Assembly: GCA_942636505.2 (NCBI GenBank)
Contig: CALOGB020000056.1
Location: 1 to 64,000 of the forward strand
Length of the DNA: 64,000 bases
Reading direction: 5' to 3'
From: an uncultured bacterium
GTDB lineage: Bacteria; Pseudomonadota; Alphaproteobacteria; Sphingomonadales; Sphingomonadaceae
Every line of letters begins with the position of its first letter. Position 1 is the first letter of the stretch. The notes under the pieces were generated by a model. That model ran no database searches. It was not told the origin of the DNA and was given only the letters and a program-made list of their open reading frames with translations. The position numbers and the translations under genes were made by a program. This document shows, in pieces, positions 1-8,012 of the stretch.

Positions 1-100
1 CCGCAGACACGACTTCACGAGCTATTGCCGTGGGAATGGAAAGCTCGACAACAGCGCCCCGAAGCCATCGCGCAAGCAGCGTAGCATCAGTCGCGCCAAA

Positions 101-904
101 CTAGAGGGCGCTCACCGAATGCATACGAACATCAGGTGGGCCTGCCAATATGAGATGACCATCACCACCCTTCCGGCCAATGGCACCAAGCGCAAGGAGC
201 TCCGCGCGCAGAAGGTCGTCGAACTTTACTCGCTGGCCTGATGTTGCATGCGAGAGCATCTGTTGGACGCGGGATAGAGCTGAAAGGCGGTCGTTGAAGC
301 CACGCTCAAACTCTTGAAGCGACGAGGCACCATCCAGCATGCGCGCAGCAATCGAGCTTACGACCGCGATAAGATTGCGCGTCCTGTGTTGCAGCTCCGC
401 AACCATCACGACCTGACGTTGCTTGCTTTCCCGCAAAGATTCCGCGCTGCGCTTCAATGCGTCTATGTCACTGATAACGCTTGCTTGCCCGGTCAACACG
501 CCCAACTCGTTGCGTACCGGAACCGCTGCAACCCGAACCCAGATGGCTTGCTGGTCGTCGTCGGTAAACAGCATTTCCTGACCAGGCGTAACGCATTCTC
601 CGCGGCGAGCGCGCGCGCCGGGAAACTCGTCGGGTTGCAAGGGTCGCCCATCCTCGCTCCACGCTTGCCACCGCGCTACGCGACCCGGGTCCTGGGAGGG
701 CATCAAACCGGTGGGACAGAAACACTGATACTCAGAATTAGAGGCTACCATTCGTCCGTTCATGTCCAACGTCGCTACGCCCGCAGGCACGCTTTCGAGC
801 GTAGCCGCGAACCGAGCCTCGCTTTGGTGAAGCGCTGCCTCTGACTCCGCCAGACGACGGCGTAAGTCGGCAATTATTGCCACGTCATCCATCTTACATT
901 CCAT
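101..904 (-). CDS. Truncated PAS/HWE-family sensor kinase
   Basis: The protein has an N-terminal coiled coil (about residues 8-32), a PAS domain (about 30-150) and an HWE/HisKA_2 phosphoacceptor helix with the motif ELQHRTRNL, where H173 is the expected phosphorylation site. The family normally continues into an ATPase domain with a HELATNA-like N box and a WRE-type motif. Here the frame stops (TAG, 101-103) just where that domain should begin, and the remaining 100 bases to the window edge do not encode it in a frame I can recognise. The internal ATG at 892 is an equally possible start. As it stands the protein could accept phosphate but not bind ATP, so it is either a decayed kinase or a kinase fragment acting with another catalytic subunit. 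Confidence 0.75.
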   Translation of the reverse strand: MECKMDDVAIIADLRRRLAESEAALHQSEARFAATLESVPAGVATLDMNGRMVASNSEYQCFCPTGLMPSQDPGRVARWQAWSEDGRPLQPDEFPGARARRGECVTPGQEMLFTDDDQQAIWVRVAAVPVRNELGVLTGQASVISDIDALKRSAESLRESKQRQVVMVAELQHRTRNLIAVVSSIAARMLDGASSLQEFERGFNDRLSALSRVQQMLSHATSGQRVKFDDLLRAELLALGAIGRKGGDGHLILAGPPDVRMHSVSAL

Positions 905-1120
905 GTATAAGCATTGGAGTGCGCCAAGGGCAGATAGCTACGCTAGCCCGTTTTTCGATAAAAATGCCGTGCTTTCTGCGTCGGTGTTTTTCAAACGCCT
1001 CCCCCAATCCCCGTGCAGACGTTCACCGATCGGCAAACCATCCTTCGGCGCTGCAAGGTGCCTTGCAAGCTGACTCAACTGATATATGTCGGTCAAGACA
1101 AGTGTCGTGGTTGGGTGATA

Positions 1121-1795
1121 ATGCCTGCGGGTCATTGCGTTTCGTCGGTCGAAGGCGTCATTCTGCACGCGGATCAAGGCTTTCTTGATCTGCTTCAGCG
1201 TCGCGCCGACGAAGTTATCGGCGTCTCGTACCGCCAGATAACCGATGCTCGCGATCTGGATCGAAGCGCAGATATGCTAGCCGTGCTAAAGGACGGCGCA
1301 GCCCCCGTACGGTTGCAAAAGCGCTACCTTCGGCCGGATGGTAGCTCAGTAGCAGCGAATCTACTGGTCACCCGCTTCGCCAACCCCGACCGCTTGATAA
1401 GTACGCTGTTCTGGCAAGAAAATGGCCGACCTTTGCCGCCAGCTAGGCTTTGGGAAGCAGCACTGCGTATGCGCCAGATCCATGCCACCCGAGCCATGCT
1501 ATTTGGGGCTGATCTGAGCACTGACCCCATAGGTTCGCTGCTGATCAGCATCTATTTGGCGGAGGCAGAAGGCCGGAATATCGGACTGGCCGACGCTGCC
1601 GCCCACGCCAACGTTCCAACGTCTGTTACCGAACGGTGGATCAGAGTATTGCAGCAGCGCGGCGTGATTGAATACCAAGACACTGCGATTGACATTCGAC
1701 TGTCGCACGCAGGCCTTAATAATGTAGAGGTGATGCTTGCTACTGTTTATGAATCACCTGATGCTGCGGCGATGCTTTTGGATAATCATGATTAA
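1121..1795 (+). CDS. PAS domain protein with C-terminal winged-helix domain
   Basis: I place the start at ATG 1121 because the PAS domain begins directly after it; an in-frame ATG at 1013 would add about 36 residues of atypical composition. The first half reads as a PAS fold, with a central stretch ending in a predicted strand (LISTLFWQE). The second half resembles a MarR-like winged helix: a helical lead-in, an ADAAAHANVP turn, the recognition-helix-like TSVTERWIRVLQQRGVIE and a short wing. A small sensor-regulator joining signal perception and DNA binding is the likely role. The C-terminal half is similar in plan to the protein encoded at 24548-24958. The ligand and target genes are unknown. 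Confidence 0.7.
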   Translation: MPAGHCVSSVEGVILHADQGFLDLLQRRADEVIGVSYRQITDARDLDRSADMLAVLKDGAAPVRLQKRYLRPDGSSVAANLLVTRFANPDRLISTLFWQENGRPLPPARLWEAALRMRQIHATRAMLFGADLSTDPIGSLLISIYLAEAEGRNIGLADAAAHANVPTSVTERWIRVLQQRGVIEYQDTAIDIRLSHAGLNNVEVMLATVYESPDAAAMLLDNHD

Positions 1796-2330
1796 CGCCT
1801 TACCGTTCAAGAAATCGAAACATATGAGGTTTACCCAGCTTGTGTTGCGCAGAGTTAAATTAGTTACCCCACCTCCTCTGTGTTAACCTTTGGTAGGTCT
1901 ATTTCAACCGGCTTAAGATATTATTTTCTTTCGAATAAAATACCACTGGACTACTTGAGCCAGAAGCGGATTGCCCAGAAGATCGGTTCATCTCTCCACT
2001 CCGGCCGCTTGTTCATGTCCACGGCCAGAGCGAAGTTGGGGCGGCAAACCCTCCCTCTGGCCGCTAGGCTTTCTCAAAAATGGAACGTCTAATGAGAAGC
2101 GTTTGGCCAAAGCCACGGCGAAACGCTGCTGTGAATGCGCGCACTTTTTGGCGGTGATTTGATCGAGCTATCTGTCGCCCTCGAACGCTGGTCGGCACCT
2201 CCTAATGGCAACAAAGGGGAAGGAAAGCGGACTGGCCGTTATTGGGTAAGCGGCCGGCGTTAGCAGACACTGCGTGGCGCAGCCGCTCTTCAAAAAAGGG
2301 CCGTTGATCGGGAGTCAACTTGTCGCGCTA
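1796..2330. other. Intergenic stretch without a convincing gene
   Basis: About 530 bases separate the PAS/winged-helix gene from the convergent secreted-protein gene. Short open frames on the plus strand at 1880-2162 have no recognisable domain and atypical composition, so I do not call them. The segment 2222-2265 (GGAAAGCGGACTGGCCGTT followed shortly by TAAGCGGCCGGCGTT) resembles the intergenic repeat found in the right half of the window, in particular 41610-41665. Confidence 0.5.
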
Positions 2331-2768
2331 TTACCTTGATGCGGGTAGCGGCGCTATCACACCACTACTAACGGTTTTCACAGAATAGTACCGAACCTCA
2401 CGGCCCCCACGAGATTTAGCAGTTTCCTGCTCATTTAGCATAACCGCTATCAGATAGCAGCTTGTTGAGCGGGGGGTTCCCCCAATTATAGCGGTTGTGC
2501 AGCTGTTCTTCGTGACACCAATATGCGAAAAACCTCGGTATGCCGCCATTTCAGACGCCTTGGTTATAAGTTTTTCGTATAACAATGAATTGTCATATGG
2601 CTCTGACGTGATGTACGTTCTTATCTGGTTATTTGATTGATACGATCCGCCGACTTCGCCCTCTGGTGGAAGTCCAAATCTTTTTCCGAGTAGGCCCGCA
2701 AATTGTGCATTTGCACTGGTAGAAACTAATAAGGCTACGATGCAAAATCTCATAATATCTTTCCGCAT
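2331..2768 (-). CDS. Small exported protein of unknown function
   Basis: The 145-residue product starts MRKDIMRFCIVALLVS and has a Sec-type signal peptide with a likely cleavage after ANA (about residue 21). The mature part is Ser/Thr-rich, with two cysteines (about 89 and 103) that could form a disulfide. The phrase MAAYRGFSHIGVTKNSC is reminiscent of small periplasmic or outer-membrane-associated proteins in which a residue block follows an 'A..RGY..' motif, but I cannot name the family. Base composition is more AT-rich than the neighbours, which may mean recent acquisition. It stands alone and is convergent with the gene at 1121. Confidence 0.6.
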   Translation of the reverse strand: MRKDIMRFCIVALLVSTSANAQFAGLLGKRFGLPPEGEVGGSYQSNNQIRTYITSEPYDNSLLYEKLITKASEMAAYRGFSHIGVTKNSCTTAIIGGTPRSTSCYLIAVMLNEQETAKSRGGREVRYYSVKTVSSGVIAPLPASR

Positions 2769-3026
2769 CTGAAATCCCTAAATTAGATTTTATACTCTGG
2801 AAATTGGGCCCAAATTATCTAGGATTTGTAAATACTGAATGAGGTCGGGCGAACCGAACGGCCGCTTTCGACGGCAGGTATGGCCTGATTGAATGTCCAT
2901 GTTTGGGCGTTCTGGTACGATCCCGCATTCTCATGAGAGATCGAATTTCGAGAATATTCGGGAATAAGTGTCATCACGGTGCCACCATATCATGCGAAGC
3001 GGCAACGCCACTTCGGATTACAAAAG

Positions 3027-3251
3027 ATGCAACGCTCGACGCCACTGTTCCCTCACCAGCTAGTCGAATGCATTGCGACAGGCCGGGATCCTTCTGTTTT
3101 GGAATTAGAAGGTCTCGCGGAAAGGATCTGGAGCGAAGGGGCAACCAGCCGGTCTGCGTTCTCTTGGGACGGGCTGCCTTCCGCGAGCTTAGATCGAGTT
3201 ATCGCTCTACGATCGTCGCTACTCGCTTTGCGGGGAAGCGACCTGCGCTGA
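3027..3251 (+). CDS. Small hypothetical protein
   Basis: A possible 74-residue protein starting MQRSTPLFPHQLVECIATG. The frame is open further upstream (ATG 2979), but composition becomes protein-like only from 3027. The sequence is helical and acidic to neutral with no recognised motif. It lies directly before another short open frame (3302-3463) on the same strand. Coding potential is moderate and I see no strong ribosome site, so the call is tentative. Confidence 0.35.
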   Translation: MQRSTPLFPHQLVECIATGRDPSVLELEGLAERIWSEGATSRSAFSWDGLPSASLDRVIALRSSLLALRGSDLR

Positions 3252-3301
3252 ACGGAATCCGCTGGGTTTCAAACCAGCTTTCGTGCCTTTAAAATGGGTC
3301 G

Positions 3302-3463
3302 ATGGCGAAGCGTACATACCTCCCCGCGATACGCGAGAACGCGGAATCTAAGCCATACTGGATTCTGTATTCAATTGAAGGCGACTGCTGGCTACCCGTA
3401 ACGTTCCGTTCTGAACGGGAAGCGGCTCAGGCGGCACAAATCGTCAATCACGCGTGCCATTAA
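3302..3463 (+). CDS. 53-residue hypothetical protein
   Basis: A short frame beginning MAKRTYLPAIRENAESK and ending at TAA 3461-3463. It reads like a compact soluble protein, with WILYSIEGDCWLPVTF suggesting beta strands and SEREAAQAAQIVNHA an amphipathic helix. Such short beta-beta-helix proteins of unknown role are common in sphingomonads. Support is protein-like composition only; I do not recognise the family. Confidence 0.4.
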   Translation: MAKRTYLPAIRENAESKPYWILYSIEGDCWLPVTFRSEREAAQAAQIVNHACH

Positions 3464-3584
3464 CTTTTTCTCCCGTATCGAGATAATCAATCGACGGCTG
3501 CGATTTGGATGTACAGGTATCTCCAGATCGATCTAATTCCACCTATGTCGCTTAGCTTATAAAACCTCGCCTGGGTGAGAACGA

Positions 3585-4067
3585 TCAGGACCGTGTGCCC
3601 GCTAGCCGCTTTCGGGCGCTGGCCCGCGCTCCCTTGGCGGGATGAAGAGTGCCAGCGACCCCCAAGCCATAGCGCGGCATGTTCACGAAAACCGACTCAG
3701 AGTGACCGGCGGGAACAACGTAGGTTTCGTGCCAGATGCCTACATCGCCGCTGGTGCCGATCTTCTCGTTGAAGCGTCGCCATGCACCCAAATGCGTGCC
3801 GCCCGCCCGGTGAGCATATGCGTGAAGATGCTCGGCGGTCTGCCAGTGCTGGAGGACGCCAATATTGCGAAAACCAAATACTGGCCGGACGGAGAGGAGG
3901 CCAATCGCGGGATCGGCTGCCTGCTCGCGAAGCATTGGCGGCATTTCCCCCAGAACCGGGAGCCAGCGCCATACCTTCCACCAACGGTTGATCCGCATAC
4001 CAATCGCGAACACGACGATCTCGCCAGGAACCTCTGCACACATCCGCTCCGTCAGAACCTTGTCCAC
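3585..4067 (-). CDS. DUF4188 / monooxygenase AF470-like family protein
   Basis: The 160-residue product carries the hallmarks I associate with DUF4188: an early IVVFAIGMRINRWWKVWRWLP segment, a middle block QHWQTAEHLHAYAH, and a late SGDVGIWHETYVVPAG followed by SVFVNMPRYGLG. The family has a ferredoxin-like alpha/beta-barrel fold related to small monooxygenases and haem-binding dehydratases; no substrate is established. It is a single gene with small hypotheticals on either side. Length fits the family, so it appears intact. The last ~20 residues are basic and less conserved. Confidence 0.8.
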   Translation of the reverse strand: MDKVLTERMCAEVPGEIVVFAIGMRINRWWKVWRWLPVLGEMPPMLREQAADPAIGLLSVRPVFGFRNIGVLQHWQTAEHLHAYAHRAGGTHLGAWRRFNEKIGTSGDVGIWHETYVVPAGHSESVFVNMPRYGLGVAGTLHPAKGARASARKRLAGTRS

Positions 4068-4135
4068 GATCCTTCCCCCCCTTTTAGTCGATAATTGGAT
4101 TGGCTGCCGCTTTCACGAATAACGACTGACCCTGA

Positions 4136-4333
4136 CTATGTCACCCGGTGCGGTCTAACCGCTATGCAATCATCCAGCGCTGACCACATTGCTTTTACAG
4201 TATCACGCTTACCGCTATCACAAGCGTAGCGGATTTCGTTTAAACAGTTTGTTTCCTCAGGCGTGAGGAGCCTTCCCATTTTTCGCTCTTGAAAAGCGAT
4301 GAATTTACTTGGGGTCATCCCCAATCTTATCAT
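4136..4333 (-). CDS. 65-residue hypothetical protein
   Basis: The product (MIRLGMTPSKFIAFQERKMG...) is predicted to be mostly helical, with two cysteines near residues 29 and 38. No domain is recognised. The upstream region (about 4345-4390) is strikingly AT-rich and could hold promoters for this gene and the divergent gene at 4475. Likely a lineage-specific small protein. Confidence 0.45.
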   Translation of the reverse strand: MIRLGMTPSKFIAFQERKMGRLLTPEETNCLNEIRYACDSGKRDTVKAMWSALDDCIAVRPHRVT

Positions 4334-4474
4334 AGGTTTCAGGTACTCTAAACCTCAAAGGTTATATTATATATGATAAAAAAGAGTAGAATTTGGAGAC
4401 ATTCGGCAACCCTCCCGACGAGATTGTTCGTCTCATAAACAGTGTTGCGGGTCGTTCAGTTTATGGGGTTGGCG

Positions 4475-4642
4475 ATGGCAGCAATTACTGATGACCAGTA
4501 TTACCTGATGCGCGCACAGCAGGAACTCGACATGGCCGCACTGGCTACTGACCCCATTGTGAAAACCCTGCACCTGAATATGGCGGCAAAGTATGCGACG
4601 TTGCGCGAGCGGGTGAATGCGGAAATGCCGAATCTAGGCTAG
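4475..4642 (+). CDS. Small conserved helical protein
   Basis: I choose ATG 4475 (MAAITDDQYYLMRAQQELD) over an upstream ATG at 4442 because the preceding residues look unrelated. The 55-residue product is nearly all helix and alanine/leucine-rich, with the phrase DPIVKTLHLNMAAKYATLRE. From memory, short proteins of this kind recur in Sphingomonas genomes. Function is unknown. Confidence 0.55.
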   Translation: MAAITDDQYYLMRAQQELDMAALATDPIVKTLHLNMAAKYATLRERVNAEMPNLG

Positions 4643-4773
4643 CCGACACAGTCGGTTGCGTAACCACCGCGCAACACAAGACAATTCTCGGATCGGGTAA
4701 CGGCGATCGTGACGGCAGGGGCGTTCTCAAAAGGATCGAGCTTTGGGAATGCCAGAGGTGGTAAGCGCAGAGG

Positions 4774-4962
4774 TCATTCCGTCGCTGGATTGATGGCCCG
4801 ATGCTGCTGCAACCGGGCGGATCCGCAAGCCGCGAGCAACTGATCCGACAAAAACGACGCCGTCTCGACGTCGACGGTAGCAACGACACCAGGCGCTTCA
4901 ATAAGGACCTTTCCCTCGAATGCGGCAATGTTGAACGCTTCGGTGGGTAGGGTCTCAGCCAT
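4774..4962 (-). CDS. Small hypothetical protein
   Basis: The start at ATG 4962 gives a 62-residue product, MAETLPTEAFNIAAFEGKVL..., with a short beta-rich core (VLIEAPGVVATVDVETA) followed by a helix (SFLSDQLLAACGSARL). The layout resembles small proteins of unknown role in sphingomonads that have a beta hairpin then a helix. An upstream in-frame ATG at 4986 would add eight basic residues. The HWE kinase gene lies upstream on the same strand, separated by a hairpin at 5011-5032. Confidence 0.5.
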   Translation of the reverse strand: MAETLPTEAFNIAAFEGKVLIEAPGVVATVDVETASFLSDQLLAACGSARLQQHRAINPATE

Positions 4963-5010
4963 TTTAAATCTCCGATAGCGTCTCAACGTTACTAGCGCAC
5001 CGTCGGCCGG

Positions 5011-5032
5011 CGTACTGCTTCAGGTCAGTACG
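5011..5032. terminator. Perfect 7-bp hairpin downstream of the HWE kinase gene
   Basis: CGTACTG and CAGTACG form a perfect 7-bp stem around an 8-base loop, 13 bases beyond the stop of the minus-strand kinase gene. There is no clean T-tract, so this may be a weak terminator or an RNA-end element rather than a strong intrinsic terminator. Confidence 0.35.
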
Positions 5033-5044
5033 ATTTGGACGCAG

Positions 5045-6022
5045 TCAGGCTGCTGGGACGGAAATCAGCACGTCTAGCGATCGTGCGTCGAGTTGCCGTT
5101 CGATCGTCCCGCGAAGACCGCGCGTCACTGTCTGCCTCAACATTTTTGAGCCAAAGCCTGTGCCACTGTCGGGCGCGACGACGTCATGCCGGAGTTCTTC
5201 ACGCCAACGTATTTCCAGATTGCCGTCACGGTTTTTCGCGGTGACAGACAGGGAGCCGTTACCGGAATAGGCACCGTACTTGGCGGAGTTCGTCGCAAGT
5301 TCATGCACAATCATGGCGTAATTATTGATGTCGTCTGCCGGAATAGACAGCCCATCCTCGACCGTGACAATTTCAGCTCCACTCATCCGATCGTAGGGGA
5401 TCAGCATCTGATCAAGGAACGTCTTGAGAGGAATGCTTTCTGAGGCGATGCCTCTTGCCCCCGTCGCCATTGCTGTCGCGCGATGTAGTACCTCGAACCG
5501 TCCACTTAGATCGTTGGCAAACTCCTGTACGTCGGATGCCTCGCGAGCCACGATGCCTGTCAATGCGCGAGCAACCGCGAACATGTTTGCAAGGCGGTGC
5601 GCCATCTCGTTGGATACGAGTTGTGCCGCTTCTTCGGCTCGCCGATGCTGGGTAATATCGAGGAAGATCGCCTGCACCCAACCACCGGACCGGCCTTCGG
5701 AGCCGCCAACGCCGCGCGCCGAAATCCAGCGCACGTCGTCACCGGTACCGATACGAAAGTCGAAACTATAGGCCGTCGGGTCGATCGCGCTAGCGAACCA
5801 AGCCGCAATCGTTGTCTCACGGTCGTCCTCGTGCATGCGCTCGAACAGGGCGTCGATACTGACGACGCTCTCGTTCACACCCCAAAACTCACGACACAAA
5901 CTATCGAGCTGCGCCAATCGCGTCTCAGGGGACCACGCCCATAGCGCAACACCTCCGCGGTGGATGGTGTCTGTGAAATCTCCGAGCGACCATCCATGCT
6001 CGGTTTGCTGGGTAGTTTGCAT
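5045..6022 (-). CDS. PAS-HWE sensor histidine kinase
   Basis: The 325-residue protein has a PAS domain (about 20-125, ending with the typical IFLDITQHRRAEE linker) and a complete HWE kinase core. H142 in EMAHRLANMF is the phosphoacceptor. HELATNSAKYG at 240-250 is the N box, and W273/E275 in IRWREE give the family its name. A glycine-rich segment TGFGSKMLRQ follows. No membrane segment is present, so it senses a cytoplasmic signal. PAS-HWE kinases in alphaproteobacteria often act in light or general-stress signalling. The BLUF gene on the other side and the single-domain response regulator at 6607-7014 make a local signalling group, but pairing is inferred from proximity only. Confidence 0.9.
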   Translation of the reverse strand: MQTTQQTEHGWSLGDFTDTIHRGGVALWAWSPETRLAQLDSLCREFWGVNESVVSIDALFERMHEDDRETTIAAWFASAIDPTAYSFDFRIGTGDDVRWISARGVGGSEGRSGGWVQAIFLDITQHRRAEEAAQLVSNEMAHRLANMFAVARALTGIVAREASDVQEFANDLSGRFEVLHRATAMATGARGIASESIPLKTFLDQMLIPYDRMSGAEIVTVEDGLSIPADDINNYAMIVHELATNSAKYGAYSGNGSLSVTAKNRDGNLEIRWREELRHDVVAPDSGTGFGSKMLRQTVTRGLRGTIERQLDARSLDVLISVPAA

Positions 6023-6158
6023 AAGCCTCCGGCCGCGGTTTCTGCCGTGGCTGTCACCGCTTTACCAAGGTGCGGATAGCGTTGAAAGACTGCCCAGAAT
6101 CAGTGTGCGGCTGCGAAATGGCTCAGAACCAATTTCCCTCGCCACCCGTTAAGCGGCC

Positions 6159-6566
6159 ATGTTTCGTCGTGTAATTTATATTAGCAGGTCTCTCATCGGT
6201 GCCGATCCCGACGGCATTGCAGCGATCGTGTCTTCCTCGGTTCAATGGAACGCTCAAGCCGACGTCACAGGTATGCTGTGGGCCGATGGTCAGAGTTTCG
6301 CGCAAGTGATCGAGGGAAGCCACGACGCGGTCGGGCAAACGATGGACCGCATCCGCGTTGACCGAAGGCATACTGATATCGATGCGCTATTGGACCGGCC
6401 CGTTCTGTCTAGACAATTTGGGAGTTGGTCGATGCGAATGACGGGTAACGACGAAGCCAGTGCCCACGGCACGACGTTTATGATTGGCTTCGCTATGAGC
6501 CAGCGGACGGTTTCGGCCGAACGATTGTATCAGATCGTTTTGGCAAGCGACGGGCAAGGGGCGTAA
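6159..6566 (+). CDS. BLUF-domain blue-light sensor
   Basis: The 135-residue protein is a stand-alone BLUF domain binding flavin. The key residues are present: Y7 in VIYISRS, N31 in the NAQADVTGML segment, and Q49 in FAQVIEG, which together form the Tyr-Gln-flavin hydrogen-bond network. The later FGSWSMRM matches the strand carrying the conserved Trp/Met pair. There is no output domain, so it must signal through protein partners. It is divergent from the PAS-HWE kinase (5045-6022) and next to a response regulator, which makes light input to that pair plausible. Confidence 0.92.
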   Translation: MFRRVIYISRSLIGADPDGIAAIVSSSVQWNAQADVTGMLWADGQSFAQVIEGSHDAVGQTMDRIRVDRRHTDIDALLDRPVLSRQFGSWSMRMTGNDEASAHGTTFMIGFAMSQRTVSAERLYQIVLASDGQGA

Positions 6567-6606
6567 CGTCGACACCAGAACAAGCTCTGATGCTTCCGAT
6601 ACACCT

Positions 6607-7014
6607 TTAGACTGCTCTCTTTAGTGGCTGTGGCAACTTGCCATCGGGCAATGTCTCGCGAAGATGGCCATGGATCATTTGCGCATTGAAGGGCTTCGAG
6701 ACGAACGTCGCCTTGTCAGGCATGTCGCCCTCTTTCGGCCGGAGGTGGCCACTACCGATGACGATCTCGATCCAGGGATAATTCTCGGCGACGTGGTGGG
6801 CGAGGGCGAACCCATTTGTGTCGCCCGGCATATCTACGTCCGAAAAGAGGAGGGTAATGGTGTGGGCGAACTCAGGAAGCATAGCGATCGCTGCGTCTCC
6901 GTCATCGGCCTCATACGTGCGAAAACCCGCCGCTTCGAGAATATCAGTGACATCCATGAGGATGAACGGGTCATCGTCGACCGCGAGTGCATAAGGGACT
7001 GTTGATAGGGACAT
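6607..7014 (-). CDS. Single-domain response regulator
   Basis: I start the gene at ATG 7014 (MSLSTVPYALAVDDD); an ATG at 7032 adds six residues. The receiver fold is complete: an acidic pocket (VDDD), the phosphoacceptor Asp in LLFSDVDMPG, a Ser in VIGSGH replacing the usual T/S switch position, and the invariant Lys in FVSKPF. No output domain follows. The DVDMPG version of the motif is typical of receivers that partner HWE kinases in alphaproteobacteria. It probably relays or buffers phosphate from a nearby HWE kinase. Confidence 0.88.
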   Translation of the reverse strand: MSLSTVPYALAVDDDPFILMDVTDILEAAGFRTYEADDGDAAIAMLPEFAHTITLLFSDVDMPGDTNGFALAHHVAENYPWIEIVIGSGHLRPKEGDMPDKATFVSKPFNAQMIHGHLRETLPDGKLPQPLKRAV

Positions 7015-7219
7015 GCCGCACAAACCCCTCACTTGCGGAACGGCTCCGCCGCAATCCAGTTTTGGTTCCGACTTTGATGTCGCACGGGTTCAGTCACCGA
7101 CGCGTAGCTGGATCGACGTTCTCAAAAAGGAACCGCCAGTGAGACGGTGAGGGCGTTCTCGGAATCGATCGTAAATTGAGAAGGTTGGCCTCGGAAATCT
7201 CGAACTAGCCAAGTCTGAC

Positions 7220-7239
7220 ATATCCTCTATGCTGGATAT
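7220..7239 (+). promoter_or_regulatory. Probable ArsR operator at the ars promoter
   Basis: ATATCC and GGATAT form a 6-bp inverted repeat with an 8-base spacer ending just before the arsR start codon. ArsR/SmtB proteins bind such AT-rich dyads and block transcription until metalloid binds. Position and symmetry are seen directly; function is inferred. Confidence 0.5.
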
Positions 7240-7572
7240 ATGGAAAACGATTCGGCCATTGCTGCACTTAGCGCTCTCGCACAAGGCACACGCCTCGACG
7301 TGTTTCGCCTACTTGTCCGGCACGAACCAGATGGAATGGCGGCCGGCGAAATCGCCCGTCAGCTCGACGTGCCGCAAAACACTATGTCAGCGCACCTTGG
7401 CATTCTTGCGCGTGCCGGCATCGTCCGTTCCGAACGACATAGCCGCTCGATCGTCTACCGCGCCGATCTGGACGGGCTGCGCGCACTGACCCTGTTCCTC
7501 ATCAAAGACTGCTGCGCCGGCTCACCCGAACTATGTGCGCCACTCCTAGCCGAACTCACCCCATGCTGCTGA
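7240..7572 (+). CDS. arsR: Arsenic-responsive repressor ArsR
   Basis: The 110-residue protein is a typical ArsR/SmtB winged helix, with the recognition segment VPQNTMSAHLGILARAGIV and the wing SERHSRSIVYRA. Candidate As(III)-binding cysteines are C91-C92 and C99 near the dimer helix (KDCCAGSPELC) and a terminal pair C109-C110. This C-terminal placement fits ArsR variants that do not use the classical CVCDLC motif. It is the first gene of an operon with arsC, arsB, a ynfA-like gene and arsH, and should repress its own promoter through the dyad overlapping its start. Confidence 0.93.
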   Translation: MENDSAIAALSALAQGTRLDVFRLLVRHEPDGMAAGEIARQLDVPQNTMSAHLGILARAGIVRSERHSRSIVYRADLDGLRALTLFLIKDCCAGSPELCAPLLAELTPCC

Positions 7573-7583
7573 AAGGACGTCCC

Positions 7584-8012
7584 GTGGCCGTCGATATCGT
7601 GATCTATCACAACCCCGAATGCGGCACGTCGCGCAACACGCTGGCGATGATCCGCAATGCCGGCATCGAGCCGCATGTGGTCGAATATCTAAAGACACCT
7701 CCCTCTCGCGCGCTGCTGGTCGAGCTGATCGATCGCGCCGGGATCACGCCCCGCGAACTGCTGCGCGAGAAGGGGACGCCCTATGCGGAGCTAGGTCTCG
7801 GTGACACGGCGCTATCGGACGATGCGCTGGTGGTCGCCATGATGGCGCATCCGATCCTCATCAACCGGCCGCTGGTCGTCTCGCCGCTCGGCGTGAAGCT
7901 GTGCCGACCGTCCGAAGCGGTCCTTGATCTGCTGCCCGAGCCGCAACAGGGGGCGTTTGCCAAAGAAGACGGCGAAAAGGTCGTGGACGCCTCCGGTCAG
8001 CGCATCGCCTGA
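7584..8012 (+). CDS. arsC: Glutaredoxin-dependent arsenate reductase ArsC
   Basis: GTG 7584 is chosen as the start because AAAGGA lies a few bases before it and it leaves the family-typical 142 residues; longer frames overlap arsR. The protein begins [20 protein letters not shown], where C13 is the catalytic cysteine of the E. coli-type ArsC family. It reduces arsenate to arsenite using glutathione and glutaredoxin, which lets ArsB export the product. The mid-protein INRPLVV segment is also family-typical. The gene ends in a TGATG overlap with arsB, which implies coupled translation. Confidence 0.93.
   Translation: MAVDIVIYHNPECGTSRNTLAMIRNAGIEPHVVEYLKTPPSRALLVELIDRAGITPRELLREKGTPYAELGLGDTALSDDALVVAMMAHPILINRPLVVSPLGVKLCRPSEAVLDLLPEPQQGAFAKEDGEKVVDASGQRIA

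Noticed and set aside
1013..1120. N-terminal extension of the PAS/winged-helix protein
   Set aside because: The extra 36 residues are basic/Cys-rich, unlike PAS proteins, and there is no better ribosome site. The start at 1121 is retained.
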